Assembly: GCA_000320605.2 (NCBI GenBank) | Contig: KB445796.1 | Location: forward strand, 1,921,191 to 1,985,190 | Length of the DNA stretch: 64,000 nt | Source of the DNA: Gelatoporia subvermispora B | Lineage: Eukaryota > Basidiomycota > Agaricomycetes > Polyporales > Gelatoporiaceae | Direction: 5' to 3' | Shown: in pieces, positions 1-11,263 of the stretch | Position numbering within the stretch: the first letter of the stretch is position 1 | How the letters are laid out: every line of letters starts with the position of its first letter | Notes under the pieces: model-generated | What the model was told of the DNA's origin: nothing | Databases searched by the model: none | The model's input: only the letters and a program-made list of their open reading frames with translations | Position numbers and translations under genes: made by a program

Positions 1-1126
1 AGTAGATAGGCGCTCTGCCAGGCGCATATTTGTGACAATAGCACGCGAATGAAGACAAACTTGGTCATTGACAGTGTGCCCAACTTGAAAGCTCCAGACT
101 GTCTGAGCGACTGCATCTACTGATGAATGCACCAAACTGTAGTACAGTTTAATGCCGGCCGGTGAGATGGCCAAATGTTGGGATGCTCCCTGAATTGTTG
201 TGCATCCCGAGCAATACAACCAGGCATGAGTGATGTATGGAGATATATGCACTAATGTGAAGAAAAATTGAACTGGTTTCGGCCTATGCAGAAAAACATG
301 AGATCGAGCTCAATCACATCAGCAGATTCAACATTTTACCTGTAACTACTTATCGAATGCTTTGCGTACTTGACCACACTTGAAAGTACTTAACATGGGC
401 GCTTGTCGAGCGCTTCCAAGGCGCCTATAGGAAAAGGCGTTGTAAGTAACGTCCAGTAATGATAAGTGCGCCAAGTAGAATACAGTAGGCTCGCGAGCTT
501 GCGGCAGCTTGATTTGCGACTTGAGTTCACTTTAGTCAGGCTTGAATTCCGTTCAATTGGGCCACTGTCGGCTTATTTTTTGGTGCTCGGGCTCAGGTCT
601 GTTCGAGGGACATTCAAGGGCCCAGAGAGGACGTCCGAGATCGCAAAGAAGTCCGCACGAGTGCGTTTGAGCTGGTTCCGTTTAAGCGCCCGTCTGAGTA
701 ACTCCAAGTACCGGAAAGGAAACTGATGATTTTGCTGATGCAGTTGAGAAAGCTCTGATCGGCGAGAGAGTACGCCAGTGAGACACCCCAAATGACGCCG
801 AAAGTTGCTTACATAAATCACGAACTTCAGGTAGACGCAACGTCTCGTCCGCGTATTCCTTGCAATGCCAGAGTGTTTTGGCATAGTTATGAATCATCAG
901 ATTTTTACTGAGGTGTGCTTTACAGCGTGACGGGTCTGTATCACTGGGTCGTAGTGTATCACGGGCCGGTATAAAACTGTAAGGGGTAACGAAACGTCCA
1001 AACACTGCAGAGAAGGTATGCTAACAAGACGACCGAACACGTCCGAGACCTACAGAACACATCCGTTGCACGACACGCGCTTCAGGCCCAGTAGCAACCC
1101 CTGGTGACGGCGGACTTGCCCGGAAC
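1..1126. other. Left-edge intergenic stretch
   Basis: No gene could be supported here. The short open frames lack family motifs and do not join into a longer protein through plausible introns. The stretch is more AT-rich than the genes to its right. It holds the 3' side of the small minus-strand gene that ends at 1127. Confidence 0.6.
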
Positions 1127-1447
1127 TCAAGCCGGTGTGTCCTTGTGCTCATCCAGGGCCTGCAACACATCCTCGAGCTTCGCACGGACCTCCTCGAGCC
1201 TCGCGCCCTCCTTGTCCACGTCGCCTCTGTTGAGAAGCCTGATAACCGCCCTCGCTTCGTTTGCGAACGCATAGGATCTCTCTACAGATTGCTGCACAAT
1301 CTGGTCCTCGCCGCTGCGCTTGTCCGCGGCAGCAGGTGAAACGACCGCGGGGGGCAGGACGGCAGATAGGTCGAGATCTGCGGCTCGCAGAAGCGCGAGG
1401 TCGCGTAGGGTGTCGCCCAGCGGCAAGGGCGTCGGTTTGGAGGACAT
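1127..1447 (-). CDS. Small helical protein of unknown function
   Basis: Single-exon frame of 106 aa with an ATG start (1447-1445) and a TGA stop. The first 55 residues are rich in Ala, Leu and Pro. Residues of about 60-100 are strongly helical and charged, with the pattern RAVIRLLNRGDVDKEG followed by a coiled-coil-like LEEVRAKLEDVLQALDEH. There is no signal peptide or membrane segment. I do not recognise the family; the size and helical tail would suit a small subunit of a larger complex, but that is only inference. It is transcribed away from the FAD monooxygenase at 2579, so the 1.1 kb between them is a shared divergent promoter region. Clean codon structure and a compact charged helix make it likely to be real. 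Confidence 0.6.
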   Translation of the reverse strand: MSSKPTPLPLGDTLRDLALLRAADLDLSAVLPPAVVSPAAADKRSGEDQIVQQSVERSYAFANEARAVIRLLNRGDVDKEGARLEEVRAKLEDVLQALDEHKDTPA

Positions 1448-2578
1448 GCTGTCAGGGCGCGACGCCGGGGTGTATGACGAGCACGTCGGTGAGAGGAGCG
1501 AAGGAGGGCGGTAGAGGAGCGAAGGATGTCCCTAATAGCAATTGAGGAGTACGGTGTGGGGTGCGATGAATCGCGCAGAGTCTGGCTTGCTCGTGGAGAA
1601 TGGTTGTGCAGCGCAGAGGAGGGGGCGCGGACCGGAGGGGCGGCGCGCGATCCCGTACGGTGCGGGCGAAGACAGGCGGACGCGGCTGCTGATTGGTTGC
1701 CGCCGCCAGGCCTATCCTGTCCTACGCCGATCTAGCCCAGATTCGTGCAATCTCGGCAACTTTACATCCGGAACTACACCTTTTTGGTAACTGTGTACGC
1801 CTTCTCGAGTAAATCCCGCCAATGAACCTATCGCTAATGCTCAACTTTTTCTGCACTCCACACTTCGTTACCTTGACACGCAGCAAATGCCGAGGCGGTG
1901 CTATAGAATGGAAGAAGTCCCGGTCGAGCACAAAGCAAGAGTATAATTCCTTGGACGCGTATTGCAGCGGGGTAGCTGCAGCGGATATTCTTCACTCTTG
2001 ACTTGTTTCACCGGCCGGCTAGGACGAAACAGGACGCTGCCCTTTCACGTCGGGCTGGTGTCGATTGGTCGGGGACGATGGCCGATTTGAGGGTGCTTTT
2101 ACATAGGCTTCGTTGCTCCGCGAGCCGGGGCAGACGAGGCGACGACGACGGGCCTGCGGAGGTCTCGAGCGCGAGTGCCGCAGGGGATAGGCTCTTGCGC
2201 CGTCCGCTGCCATGAGCTCTCATAGGCTGGTCATCCGCCGCGACCCGCTGCGACTCGCTACGATTGGTCCCGCCCACCGAAAAATCGCAAAAGCAAGGCG
2301 GAACAGGGCGTCGGATATGGTCAGATGAAATAGGGCCCTCCAGCGCGCCGCTCACTCGCCGCCTCTTCTCTCTCTCTGCGCGATCGTATACCACACGCCG
2401 TCCTTAGTGTTCGATCGTCTGTCTTTGCGGCATTCAAATCCTTCGGTTCCGCACTCCTCTTCATCCCTTCCCCTCTCTCCCCTTCCCCTCTCCTTTGCTT
2501 CCGTCTACCCCTTCCCCCACGACCCCCTCCGTCTTCTCTTCCTTATCCTTCCCACCACACACCCATACCATATTTCCA
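1448..2578. promoter_or_regulatory. Divergent intergenic region, GC-rich
   Basis: About 1.1 kb between two genes that point away from each other. It is GC-rich in its first and middle parts. It becomes a pyrimidine-rich tract (about 2340-2575, many CCCTTCCCC/TCTC runs) just before the monooxygenase ATG, as is common upstream of highly transcribed basidiomycete genes. Open frames here lack family motifs. Confidence 0.5.
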
Positions 2579-5019
2579 ATGGGCGACATGGTATGCATTC
2601 CGTCTGCTGTCCAAACCACATTCGTTGACGAGCCTAGCCGGTCGTATTCCAGCGTACTCCCGACCTCCTTCCCCTCGAGTTTGTCGTTATCGGCGGAGGC
2701 ATCGCCGGCCTCAGCGGTGCGATCTCTCTCTGCAGAGCGGGACACTCGGTTACACTACTCGATGAGGGATCCAGTTTTGACGAGGTGAGCCCGTCGATCG
2801 TGTTCCCTTTTGAACGAGACTTATCATCCTGTCAGACTCCGATTGCCGCGGGATGCAGAATCCCCCCAAGTATCACAAAGGTGCTCAACCGGTGGGGTCT
2901 GGAGGAACGGTTGAAGGAGCATGTTATCGAGTCGAGGTCGATTGTCTATTCACGATGTAAGTGCAACGTCGCAACCTCATCCGCGCACGACTAGGGAAGG
3001 GGCATTGCAACAGCATTGCGGAAATCCGTTGCCGGATGTTTTCCAAAATACGCAATGACGTTGCAACGCCTCTACCGCGAACTCCCCGTAGTCGCGCCGC
3101 CGTGAGCAATGCCACGCCACTGCGGCGCTATGCAGCCGGAGGCAGGGGCGTTGAAACAGGGCCTGACCCCCGACCGCGTTACGGCTGATCACACAAGGAT
3201 AGACCGCTTTGCCCTATCGTTTTTTACCAGTCGTAAAGAGTTCAGCAATTATCCCGGCTGGATATCATACATGCGAACTGGCATATAACTCTGTTAAGCA
3301 TCGTGACCGCCGACACGATTCAGAACTACGACTCGCGCGACGTGGGTGCGCGACGCGCAGCCCCACGGTCGCATTCGGCTCACTCAGGCGTTGCGGTCAT
3401 GTCGCGTGCTTGACTTTGACCAAAAGTCAGGGGTCAAGGGGTCTGACCCCGGTCTTGACCGAGTCAATAACGTCCCTCGTCGGAGGCGCAACTCCTGCCT
3501 GCAACGCGTGTCTCGCACCGGACTCGCAACGGCTCACAAACTGTGGCGGCTCGGAAGACGTTTCCGCGTTGTGGGCTCGTTGCGGGCCTACCGCGACCTT
3601 TTTTTTGCAGCGATTCGGCAACGCCCACCGTGAAGTACCCGTTTCTAATGCAGCGCAGATGATTCCGGTTCGGTGGTCAGCGGGCACGAGTGGGAAGAGG
3701 AAGTCATGAACCAAACGGGCGGCGGCCATCTCCTTGCACACGTCAGTATTTTCTCTTGCCCACTACTGCAATTTGTTCACTTGCCCTCTAGTACGCCGAC
3801 TTGCGCAAGCTGTTGTACGATACCGCGGTAGAATCTGGCGCAAAGGTCCGCACAAACGCCAAGATATCCAGCATTGCGCTCGACACGAGCAAACCCTCTG
3901 TGACATTAGAATCCGGCGACGTCATCGAAGCGGACATCATTGTCGGCGCGGACGGACACTCGGGGCCCACGCGTGCGTTGATCCTTGACGACAATGACTC
4001 GACGCAATACATGAACTCGATCATGTACAAGTGAGCATATGCGCATGTTTCTACCCCGTTGCAGCGACTGATCACCGCGGCGGCAATGTAGCTCCATCAT
4101 CCCTGCGGAGGACATGCTTTCAGACCCGGACTTGGCCGACTTCGCACAGCAAAAGGGCACCGTGTACACGTGGTACAACGAAGAGTTCGGTGTCATGGGC
4201 TTCCAAATCGTGAGTGGCGTCGACTCGGTTGATCTCAGCGGCGGATCTGAAGCATCGCCCCGCAGCAACGGAAGGACGGCAAAGAGCAGTTCGCGCTGCA
4301 GGTGTACGCGCCCGGCGCGCCGGACGCAGATATCTCAAGGAGAGATGCAGATCAGAACGAGCTCATCGAAGTGCTAAAGGACGCGGAGCCACGGTATGTG
4401 TCGGCTATCACTCCAGCCGCACGCTCGGACTGACGCCCGTCTCTTCGTCTGCAGCCTGCAAAAACTTGCCCGCCTCGCGTCGTTTGTGGTCCGGGTGCCC
4501 GTCGTGCACCGGCCCCACTTGGAGGACTGGGTGCACAGCAGTGGAAAGCTCATCGCCATCGGCCAGGCATGCCACCCGCTGTTGCCCGGGTCGCTGTACA
4601 CGCTGACGATGGCGACGGGGGACGCGATGGTGCTGGGGCGGATCTTCGCGAACCTGCACCGACGAGAACAAGTGCCGAACTTCCTCTCGGCGACGCAGGA
4701 GCTGCGGCAGCGGCGGATCGCGGAGGTGCAGAACGTCGCGCAGAACAACATCTTTGCGATGGCGCTGCCGCCGGGCGTGATGGAGAATCAGGACCACCGG
4801 GCGCGGGCGCGGTCGGTCGCGAGCGTCGAGGCGCTGCAGACGAGCAACACGACGCCGATGAAGCAGCAGGCGGTGAAGGACATCTTTGCGTACGACCCCG
4901 AGGAGGACGCGGACGACTGGTGGGTGAAGTGGGGTCTTGTGCAGGAACGTGCGGCGGGGACGGCCAGCACGCCGGACCTCGATGTCGCAGTCAGCCGCCT
5001 GCAGCTGGAGGATTCGTGA
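2579..5019 (+). CDS. FAD-dependent monooxygenase (salicylate hydroxylase-like)
   Basis: Eight exons give 470 aa: 2579-2590, 2638-2784, 2836-2956, 3659-3741, 3792-4030, 4092-4209, 4266-4393, 4455-5019. The start codes MGDM and is joined across a 47-nt intron to the nucleotide-binding strand. The family (PHBH fold, group A) hydroxylates aromatic substrates using FAD and NAD(P)H. Visible signatures are the dinucleotide loop GGGIAG (residues 23-28) with an acidic residue at the end of strand 2 (Asp46), the IPPSITKVLNRWGL helix, and the DG motif VGADG (about 172-176). The second FAD motif, normally GDAAHP, reads GQACHP (about 319-324), so the usual Asp is Gln. Intron 3 is 702 nt, over ten times the others (see findings). 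Substrate cannot be told. It is convergent with the SDR at 5308. Confidence 0.88.
2957..3658. other. Unusually long intron, possible insertion
   Basis: The third intron of the monooxygenase, bounded by GTAAGT and GCGCAG. Splicing it restores the frame exactly (SRY|DSGSVVSGHEW). All other introns in this gene are 47-61 nt. The interior is rich in GCAACG/CGTTGC words on both strands. It carries an imperfect inverted repeat (GGTCAAG at 3432-3438 against CTTGACC at 3454-3460). No transposase frame and no clear terminal inverted repeats were seen. Confidence 0.7.
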
Positions 5020-5307
5020 CCATCCGCGCAAGGGTGCGCACGTACATAGGGGTTTTAGGGTACGGTTTTCATCGGGGCATCGCAGTAATCCAAATGTATC
5101 CATTCAGTCCATCAGCATACCCATCATGTATACTCAAGCTCGCTTGTTTTGCGTCGAACGTGCTAGCTTCAGCGGAGTAGTGAATCCGAAAGGATATTGT
5201 GAAGTGTCGTAACAAGATGTCTAGGTTAGCATGTGCTTCGACTTCGTCTCACCATGGATATATGCGCCAGCAGTACTAGTGCTGTCCACTTCCTGGGGGA
5301 ACGAGTC

Positions 5308-6325
5308 TCATGACGAGGTCCCGTACACGCCGTCAGCCCACTCGGCGTACTTCTCTGCATCCACTTTCCTTCCTTCGACCTTCCTCTTCAAGTGTTCCAC
5401 AGGATTCTGGGACAACAAGAAGTACAGTGGAGGGTCCGGCAGCGAAGCAAGATTGTAGAACGCCTCGACAGCCTTCGCTGCGTTGCCCGTGGGCTGCGAG
5501 TTCGCAAAGCGGGTGCGTGCAGCAGCGGCGAGTGTTCGGCTGTACGCGGGGTGCTGAGGGACACTGGCCTGGTTCGAGCGTGCGCTAGTGGCAATTCCGG
5601 CAGGCTCGATGATCGTCACCTGCAGAGCTGAGACATCGGTCGAGCACACCCTTGGGATAGCGGACTTGCCTTGATGTTCCACGCAGGGTCCACTTCCTTC
5701 GCCAGGGCCTCGCTAACGCTCTCCAGCGCTGTGCAAACCACCATCACCACGGCTCGCAAGCAAATACGAACAGACAAGCGCACCAGCCTTGCTCGCGCTG
5801 TAGAACCCACCCGCAGGCACGCCCCCCAGCGCCGCGGTCGAGCTCACCTGGAGGAGCCGCCCGCCGCGGGGCTCGTTCTCCTCGCGGAACACCCTGACCG
5901 CCTCCTGGCTCACGCGCAGCGCGCCCCAGAAGTTCACCTCGAACAGCGCGCGCACGTCCGCCTCCGCGGCATGCGCACTCTCGACCTCGCCCACGACCAC
6001 GTACCCCGCGTTGTTGAACACGACGTCGACGCGCCCGAACGCGGCCTGTGCCGCGGCGAATGCGGCGGCGGCGGCGTCCGCCTGCGTGACGTCGAGCGGG
6101 AGGACGAGCAGCCGCGAGGCGGGGTGCTGGGCGCGCAGGTCGGCGAGCGCGGAGGGCGTGCGGAGCGTCGCGATGGCGATGTCGCCCATGGAGAGGACGT
6201 GCTCCGTCATGGCGCGCCCGAGGCCGGAGGACGCTCCGGTGACTGCAGCGTGGTCGTGCAGTGAGCACGACGGTGTGCGGTACAAAGCAGCAGCACTCAC
6301 TGAACCAGACTTTCGGTGATGCCAT
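5308..6325 (-). CDS. Short-chain dehydrogenase/reductase (copy 1)
   Basis: Four exons on the minus strand, 6325-6301, 6242-5784, 5728-5670 and 5619-5308, give 284 aa. It is a classical SDR: a Rossmann-fold NAD(P)-dependent oxidoreductase, probably cytosolic. Signatures are ITGASSGLG (residues 9-17), the NNAG motif (VVFNNAGYVV), a serine in LLQVSSTAALGG and the catalytic pair in FYSASK. The first exon codes only MASPKVWF plus one base and is spliced directly into TGASSGLG. The third intron starts with GC instead of GT (5669). The paralogue at 31530-32563 has the same four-exon plan, including an identical 59-nt third exon, but uses GT there. The promoter is shared with the hydrolase starting at 6690. 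Substrate unknown. Confidence 0.92.
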
Positions 6326-6689
6326 CGTGTTGGTGTCTGCTACAGGGCAGTCTGCCCTACTCTAGGTATTTATGTCGACGCAAGTTGAACATGTGCAGCT
6401 GTTTGCTCGACAACTGGTGGGTCTGATCAGTGATGGACTTATTTGGGAAGCGCTTCAGCTCGGTGGTCAGCCGGCTCCCGTTGAACCTGTGCTGCAAGAT
6501 ATACTGACTACTCTCATTCGGAATGGGCCCCATCTATTCGGAATTGGCGGGAGCCTGCGAAAGTCACACTTGTCTTCATATTCGGAATTGCAGATTTGAG
6601 TCAGATCGCCTCTCCTATCAGACTGCTCTCGATTTCTAGCTCTCGACCAGTGATCTCCTCTCGAGCCTGACTTCTCCAACACTCCATAC
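6326..6689. promoter_or_regulatory. Divergent promoter, SDR / persulfide dioxygenase
   Basis: 364 nt between start codons that face away from each other. It must hold both promoters unless they lie inside the genes. A short repeated phrase related to ATTCGGAATTG occurs at about 6517 and 6536 and again near 6580, which could be a regulatory element. No canonical TATA box was identified with confidence. Confidence 0.5.
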
Positions 6690-7996
6690 ATGCACGCTGT
6701 CTTCCGTACCGTCGCTCAGGTCGCTCGGCGCTCTGCCGTGGCGACTGCCACCTACCGGTCTGTGTCTACCTTTGCGGGCAGAGCTGCCGCGAGTGCAGTT
6801 CTTCATCATGCCGGCGCGGACAGATTTGCATCTCCCTCTGGGATTCAGCAAACCGTTCGTGGACATGCTACTGCTGCTACTACTGCTGAAGCTTCGACGA
6901 CAACCGGCATCCGCCAAGGTGTCCCACCCGCGGAACCGTGGAGGCGACACGTGAGCCCAGATGAACATACTCCGACTGTGTTCACCTTCTTTGAGAAGGC
7001 GACATCGACCTGGCAGTACGTCGTCGTCGATCCGCATACCCAGGATGCGATCGTTGTCGACCCTGTCCTAGACTATGACCCGAATTCGGGGACCATCTCG
7101 ACGCAGACTGCAGACGGCCTTCTTTCCTTCATTGTACACAATGGGCTCAAAGTTCGTCGTATTTTGTACGCGTTTTCTCGTCGTTATTATCTGCTGGATC
7201 AACTGACTGTTATGTCTGTACAGGGAAACGCATGCCCATGCTGACCATCTCACGGCTGCCCAATATTTCAAGCAACAGGTGGGCGGTGACGTGCCGGTGT
7301 GCATAGGCCAGCGTATCAGCCAAGTCCAGCAGACATTTGCGTCCATCTATGGACTTGACGAGCCTGGTGTCTTTGACGAAACGTTCGACGTTTACTTCAA
7401 AGACGAGGAGGAGTTCAAGTTGGGCAAACTGTCATGTCGGGTTATGCACCTTCCCGGACATACGCCGGATCACGTAGGATATCTCATTGGTAAAGCCGTG
7501 TTCACAGGGGATTCCATTTTTAATGTAGGTAGTTCATATGTTATGTGTGCGGACAGCTACTGAGATTGCCTGCTAGCCTGATGTTGGCTCTGCCCGTGTG
7601 GACTTCCCTGGAGGAAACGCAGAGCATTTGTATCAGGTAAGGACAGTGATCATCCCTCGCACATTCAACGATTTGACCGTCATCTAGTCTATGCAGCGTC
7701 TTCTCTCGCTTCCAGGGGATTATCGCCTCTTTGTGGGGCATGATTATCCGAAAGATCGGGATCAGACTTGCTGGTCGACCGTCGCGGACCAGCGGGCGCG
7801 CAACAGACATATCAATCTCGGAACGGACGAGGCGCAGTTCATCGAGTGGCGCAAGAACCGTGACAAGGTGCTGGGTGCGCCGCGCTTACTGCATCCGTCG
7901 CTGCAGGTCAACATCAGGGCGGGTAAATTTCCACCGAAAGATGAGCAGGGACGGCTGTTCTTTAGGATACCCGTCAAGTCAGATGTGGATCTATAA
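6690..7996 (+). CDS. Persulfide dioxygenase-like MBL hydrolase, mitochondrial type
   Basis: Exons 6690-7165, 7224-7524, 7577-7636 and 7688-7996 give 381 aa. It is an MBL-fold, mononuclear iron enzyme of the ETHE1/Blh group, which oxidises glutathione persulfide in sulfide detoxification. The metal-binding motif ETHAHADHL (residues about 160-168) is formed exactly at the exon 1/2 junction. It is followed by [32 protein letters not shown] and VGHDYP, which supply the remaining ligands. The C-terminal [12 protein letters not shown] segment is typical of bacterial Blh-like members. The first 75 residues are rich in Ala, Arg and Ser with almost no acidic residues, fitting a mitochondrial targeting peptide. 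It is longer than human ETHE1 (254 aa) mainly because of that leader and the C-terminal extension. Confidence 0.9.
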
Positions 7997-9155
7997 TTCC
8001 AAGCAGGTACAATCGTGACCATGCACCTGTACCCCCTCACCAATAGAGACTATATGGGACAAATTGTTGCATAGCCTGAGTCCTGACCAGGGTTCGCATC
8101 CTTTCAGGCTCACTTACGATCCATTTAAGCGCGTTGATTCCTGAGTAGCGCACGTTCGGGACCGTAGACTGGCAGAACCGTGCGAGACTTGAAACACTCT
8201 CCTCAACTCTCTGCAAAGAAATGCTCCAAGTACTAGGTCACCTTGAACAGATCGAGTACGTGAGCGCTGTGTGAGCCGACTCTCCGTGCCCTAGGCTGCA
8301 CGAATGGCCTTCAGATTTCCTTTTGCCCGCCTTTCGAGGCTTACCGGCGTTCACACTACCTTGCCGCACGCCACAAAGGTGTTCAAGTCGCGCCCATGTA
8401 CCGAAAGGGCAGGAAAGGCAGTGCATTTCGCACAATCAGTAAATCCTTCCTACGTGCAACTGCTTCAGTGGAAGGGGTTCATGGTAGGCTATGTTGGGGG
8501 ATTTTACAGAGAAAAATGAAGGCCAAGGTCAGTGATATTCAGTAACACCGGGCTGTGGCATCAGATAGATGTGCCACAAAGACTGGTGTGCCACAGTGAC
8601 TGGTGCATTTCCCGATTTGCTATTCACCTACTTCCCCCGGTTGTCAATCTCAGTCCACGTCGTTAGGCTGACTCCAATTATCTGATCCGCAGCACAAGTT
8701 ACATTTCATCTAGGACATACACTATGGATGACTTTCCTTCTCGGCACATGGGGATTCCGCTTCTCGCGCATATGATGTACGTGTATATCGAGTCGTCAAT
8801 TGCCCAACTTGACTGCATTTCTGGCCTGTTTTTGCGCTATGCCAGAGTGTCTATTAATAGTCTCTTCTAACTCATTGACATGTCATCTTAAGTTTCAATG
8901 ACTCTGAATGAGCCTCGGAGAAGGCTCGGGCGACCGATCAAGTCGCAGTTCATGATGCTGTTCCTTCCAATGCCGCTTTGATATATGGTTCCCACCTACC
9001 ATGGCTGTTGAATTGTGCCCGCTCTTAATCAGATCACCGTTCGTTGGCGCCATGGCCATGACCATGGGGTTCTGATATACTCCCATATAACTTTGCGAGT
9101 ACCCACCAGCGCCGTCAGCATCGTCCATCCCCTTCTGGAACACGCGTTTCATACA
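7997..9155. other. Intergenic, no gene supported
   Basis: About 1.16 kb. The only sizeable frames (for example 8304-8519) lack homologous motifs and good context. It holds the 3' flank of the hydrolase and the promoter of the DUF6534 gene. Nothing else recognised. Confidence 0.55.
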
Positions 9156-10658
9156 ATGAGCAACCCATTGACGGCCGTAGAGATGGGCATCCTCGTCGCG
9201 ACGGTTCTTTATGGCGTGAATACTGCGCAAGGGTTTTCCTACACCGATCACGGCAAGAACGACCCGACATGGCTCAAGCTATTCGTACGTTGCAGTCTTC
9301 GGTATAGTACATTGGGATTGACCAAGTGAATGACGTAGGTCTTGAGCATCTGGTGTGCGAATTTCTGAAATACTTATACGAGCACTACTGAGCTTCAGTG
9401 CTGCAGGACTCTGGAGACTGTTCACGTCGCGCTCTCATGGGTTTATCTTCATACATTGACTGTCTCAGACCGCGGCTCCGCATCGGGGCTGATCAAGATC
9501 GACTGGAGTTTCGCGGCTTGTATCGTCATTCACGACTGCCTTAATTCTGCAGTGCAGGTATGCATTTCTGCCCCAAGTTCACTGTGATCGGCGTCTAAAC
9601 GCTCTTCCGCAGGCATTTTTTGCATACCGCATTTACAAGATTTCCCGGCGCCTCGTCTTCGTCATTACCCAGTGGATAGGCTGTGTCATGCGAGTCGTGC
9701 TGATACTTGTGTTGTTGGCATATGCGACACAAGCATCTTCCTTTGCGGAGGTTATAGAGACACATCGGAATGTCACGATTGCCGTGGTCTCGGTATCAAC
9801 TTGGGTCGATCTGCTCAACACAGTGATGTTGTGTATTGCTCTGACGAAACACCGAAACCCCGGGATGAAACAGTGGGTCAAACCATGTGTCTGAGGAATT
9901 AGAACCTCATGATCGCTCAACGCAGAACAACTCGGATAATTGACAAGATTATTATCTGGTCCGTTGGTATGTAAGCTTCGTTATGACCATGGCAGGCTAT
10001 TGACCCCAATGTAGAGACAGGGTTTCTAACATGGTCGGCTCGATCCACTTCCGTTCAAATGAGACGCTAATCTCGAACAGCATCTGCGCACTTGCCATTC
10101 TTATCGTGGTAAGGCTCCAGATTGATCGAAAGTGTCTTCCTTCTGAACCTCAGCATCCTTTCAGATGCTCGTCAGCCCATTAGATGGTTAATTTCTTCCC
10201 TCCGTCGAACACCTCGAATCAAATTATATTGAACTTTGTTTGCAGGAGTTTGGGAAGCACTAATGATGATTTATGCAAGACGTACGTCACAGACTTTTGC
10301 TATACATCTAGCAATATGACAACCATGAATTTCGCAGTTTATTCTAATTCGCTTTTGGTGTCGTGAGTGCATTGTACTTGGACGAGGAAGCGAAACGTGT
10401 ATTAAGTCCTGACATTATTTCATCAGCCTTAATTCTAGGGGATATCTTCGCCGTCATGCTGATGCCACATATATGCTGGAGAAAGAGACGCGTGTGACTA
10501 ACCTTGTTTGCAACGTACAAGTAGAAACCCACAATGACTCGGATGTGGTAAGGATTGAGCAGTTTTCGATGTCCCGTCTGTTGCTAACTCGCTTGCAGAT
10601 ACAATTGACCTCCCTGTACGACAAGAACTCAGCTGGTCATCAGAACAAGTTGACGTAA
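9156..10658 (+). CDS. DUF6534-type seven-helix membrane protein
   Basis: Twelve short exons give about 301 aa: 9156-9284, 9339-9352, 9407-9557, 9613-9872, 9926-9966, 10015-10033, 10081-10108, 10165-10186, 10246-10281, 10338-10362, 10427-10547, 10599-10658. All joins keep frame. The protein has about seven hydrophobic segments, starting with GILVATVLYGVNTAQG. It ends with the family's conserved block (TTRIIDKIIIW, then VETGFLTCICALAILIVML and RLYSNSLLVSLNSRGYLRR). This family is greatly expanded in Agaricomycetes and has GPCR-like topology; ligand and partners are unknown. The last intron (10548-10598) is 51 nt with no in-frame stop, so a longer retained-intron form would also be open. Plasma-membrane location is inferred. 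Confidence 0.85.
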
Positions 10659-11263
10659 TAATGTGTATATCGATTAGGATTCGTGAATATTCTTGTTGTG
10701 TCATTGTGTGTGATCATTCATGAGGTGCATCCTTTCGCTAGTGATAAACAAAGTCAGCAGATGTAGGAATAGCGCGACAAGTAATCAGCTTGATCAGTAG
10801 AGGTCTGAGTTCGTGATGCCATGACCAAAAACGACATCGTCAACGCTACGTAAACAGTGCTTGATATGATCGCGAGAAACGCTTAGGATTGTCAGGCATT
10901 TTCTTTGGGCTTCGCAAAGGAGGCACTGCTACGCAGCTGAACATGACCGGAACTCTATGGATCCGGAAACGTGAAGAAGACATTATCAACTGTTCGCTTC
11001 GCTTGGCAGCCCCGGAGAGCAGTTCACGTCCTGCAAGGCAGCTGGCGGTTTGTGGCGGAGCGCAACCTCCGAGATCGACAGCGGGAGACGCGGAAACCGT
11101 GACGTGACTAAACGATCATCGTCCGTGACATTTCCCTTTTGGGCTCTGTCGAGACGCCATAAAGCGCGTTGTCTCCGCCGAGCGAGCTTGGACCGACACC
11201 GTCTGAGACTTGGACTGCTCCCCTCGACCCTCTGCGAGGATTGCTCGAGGAATTATACCCTAA
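10659..11263. other. Intergenic region
   Basis: About 600 nt with no supportable gene. The GC-richer last 250 nt are probably the promoter and 5' leader of the gene starting at 11264. Confidence 0.5.

Noticed and set aside
2500..8000. A catabolic gene cluster (monooxygenase, SDR, MBL hydrolase)
   Set aside because: The hydrolase is a persulfide dioxygenase-like mitochondrial enzyme, the SDR substrate is unknown, and there is no transporter or regulator; adjacency alone is not evidence of a pathway.
8080..8110. tRNA T-arm-like GGTTCGCATCC
   Set aside because: No matching acceptor, D or anticodon stems upstream.
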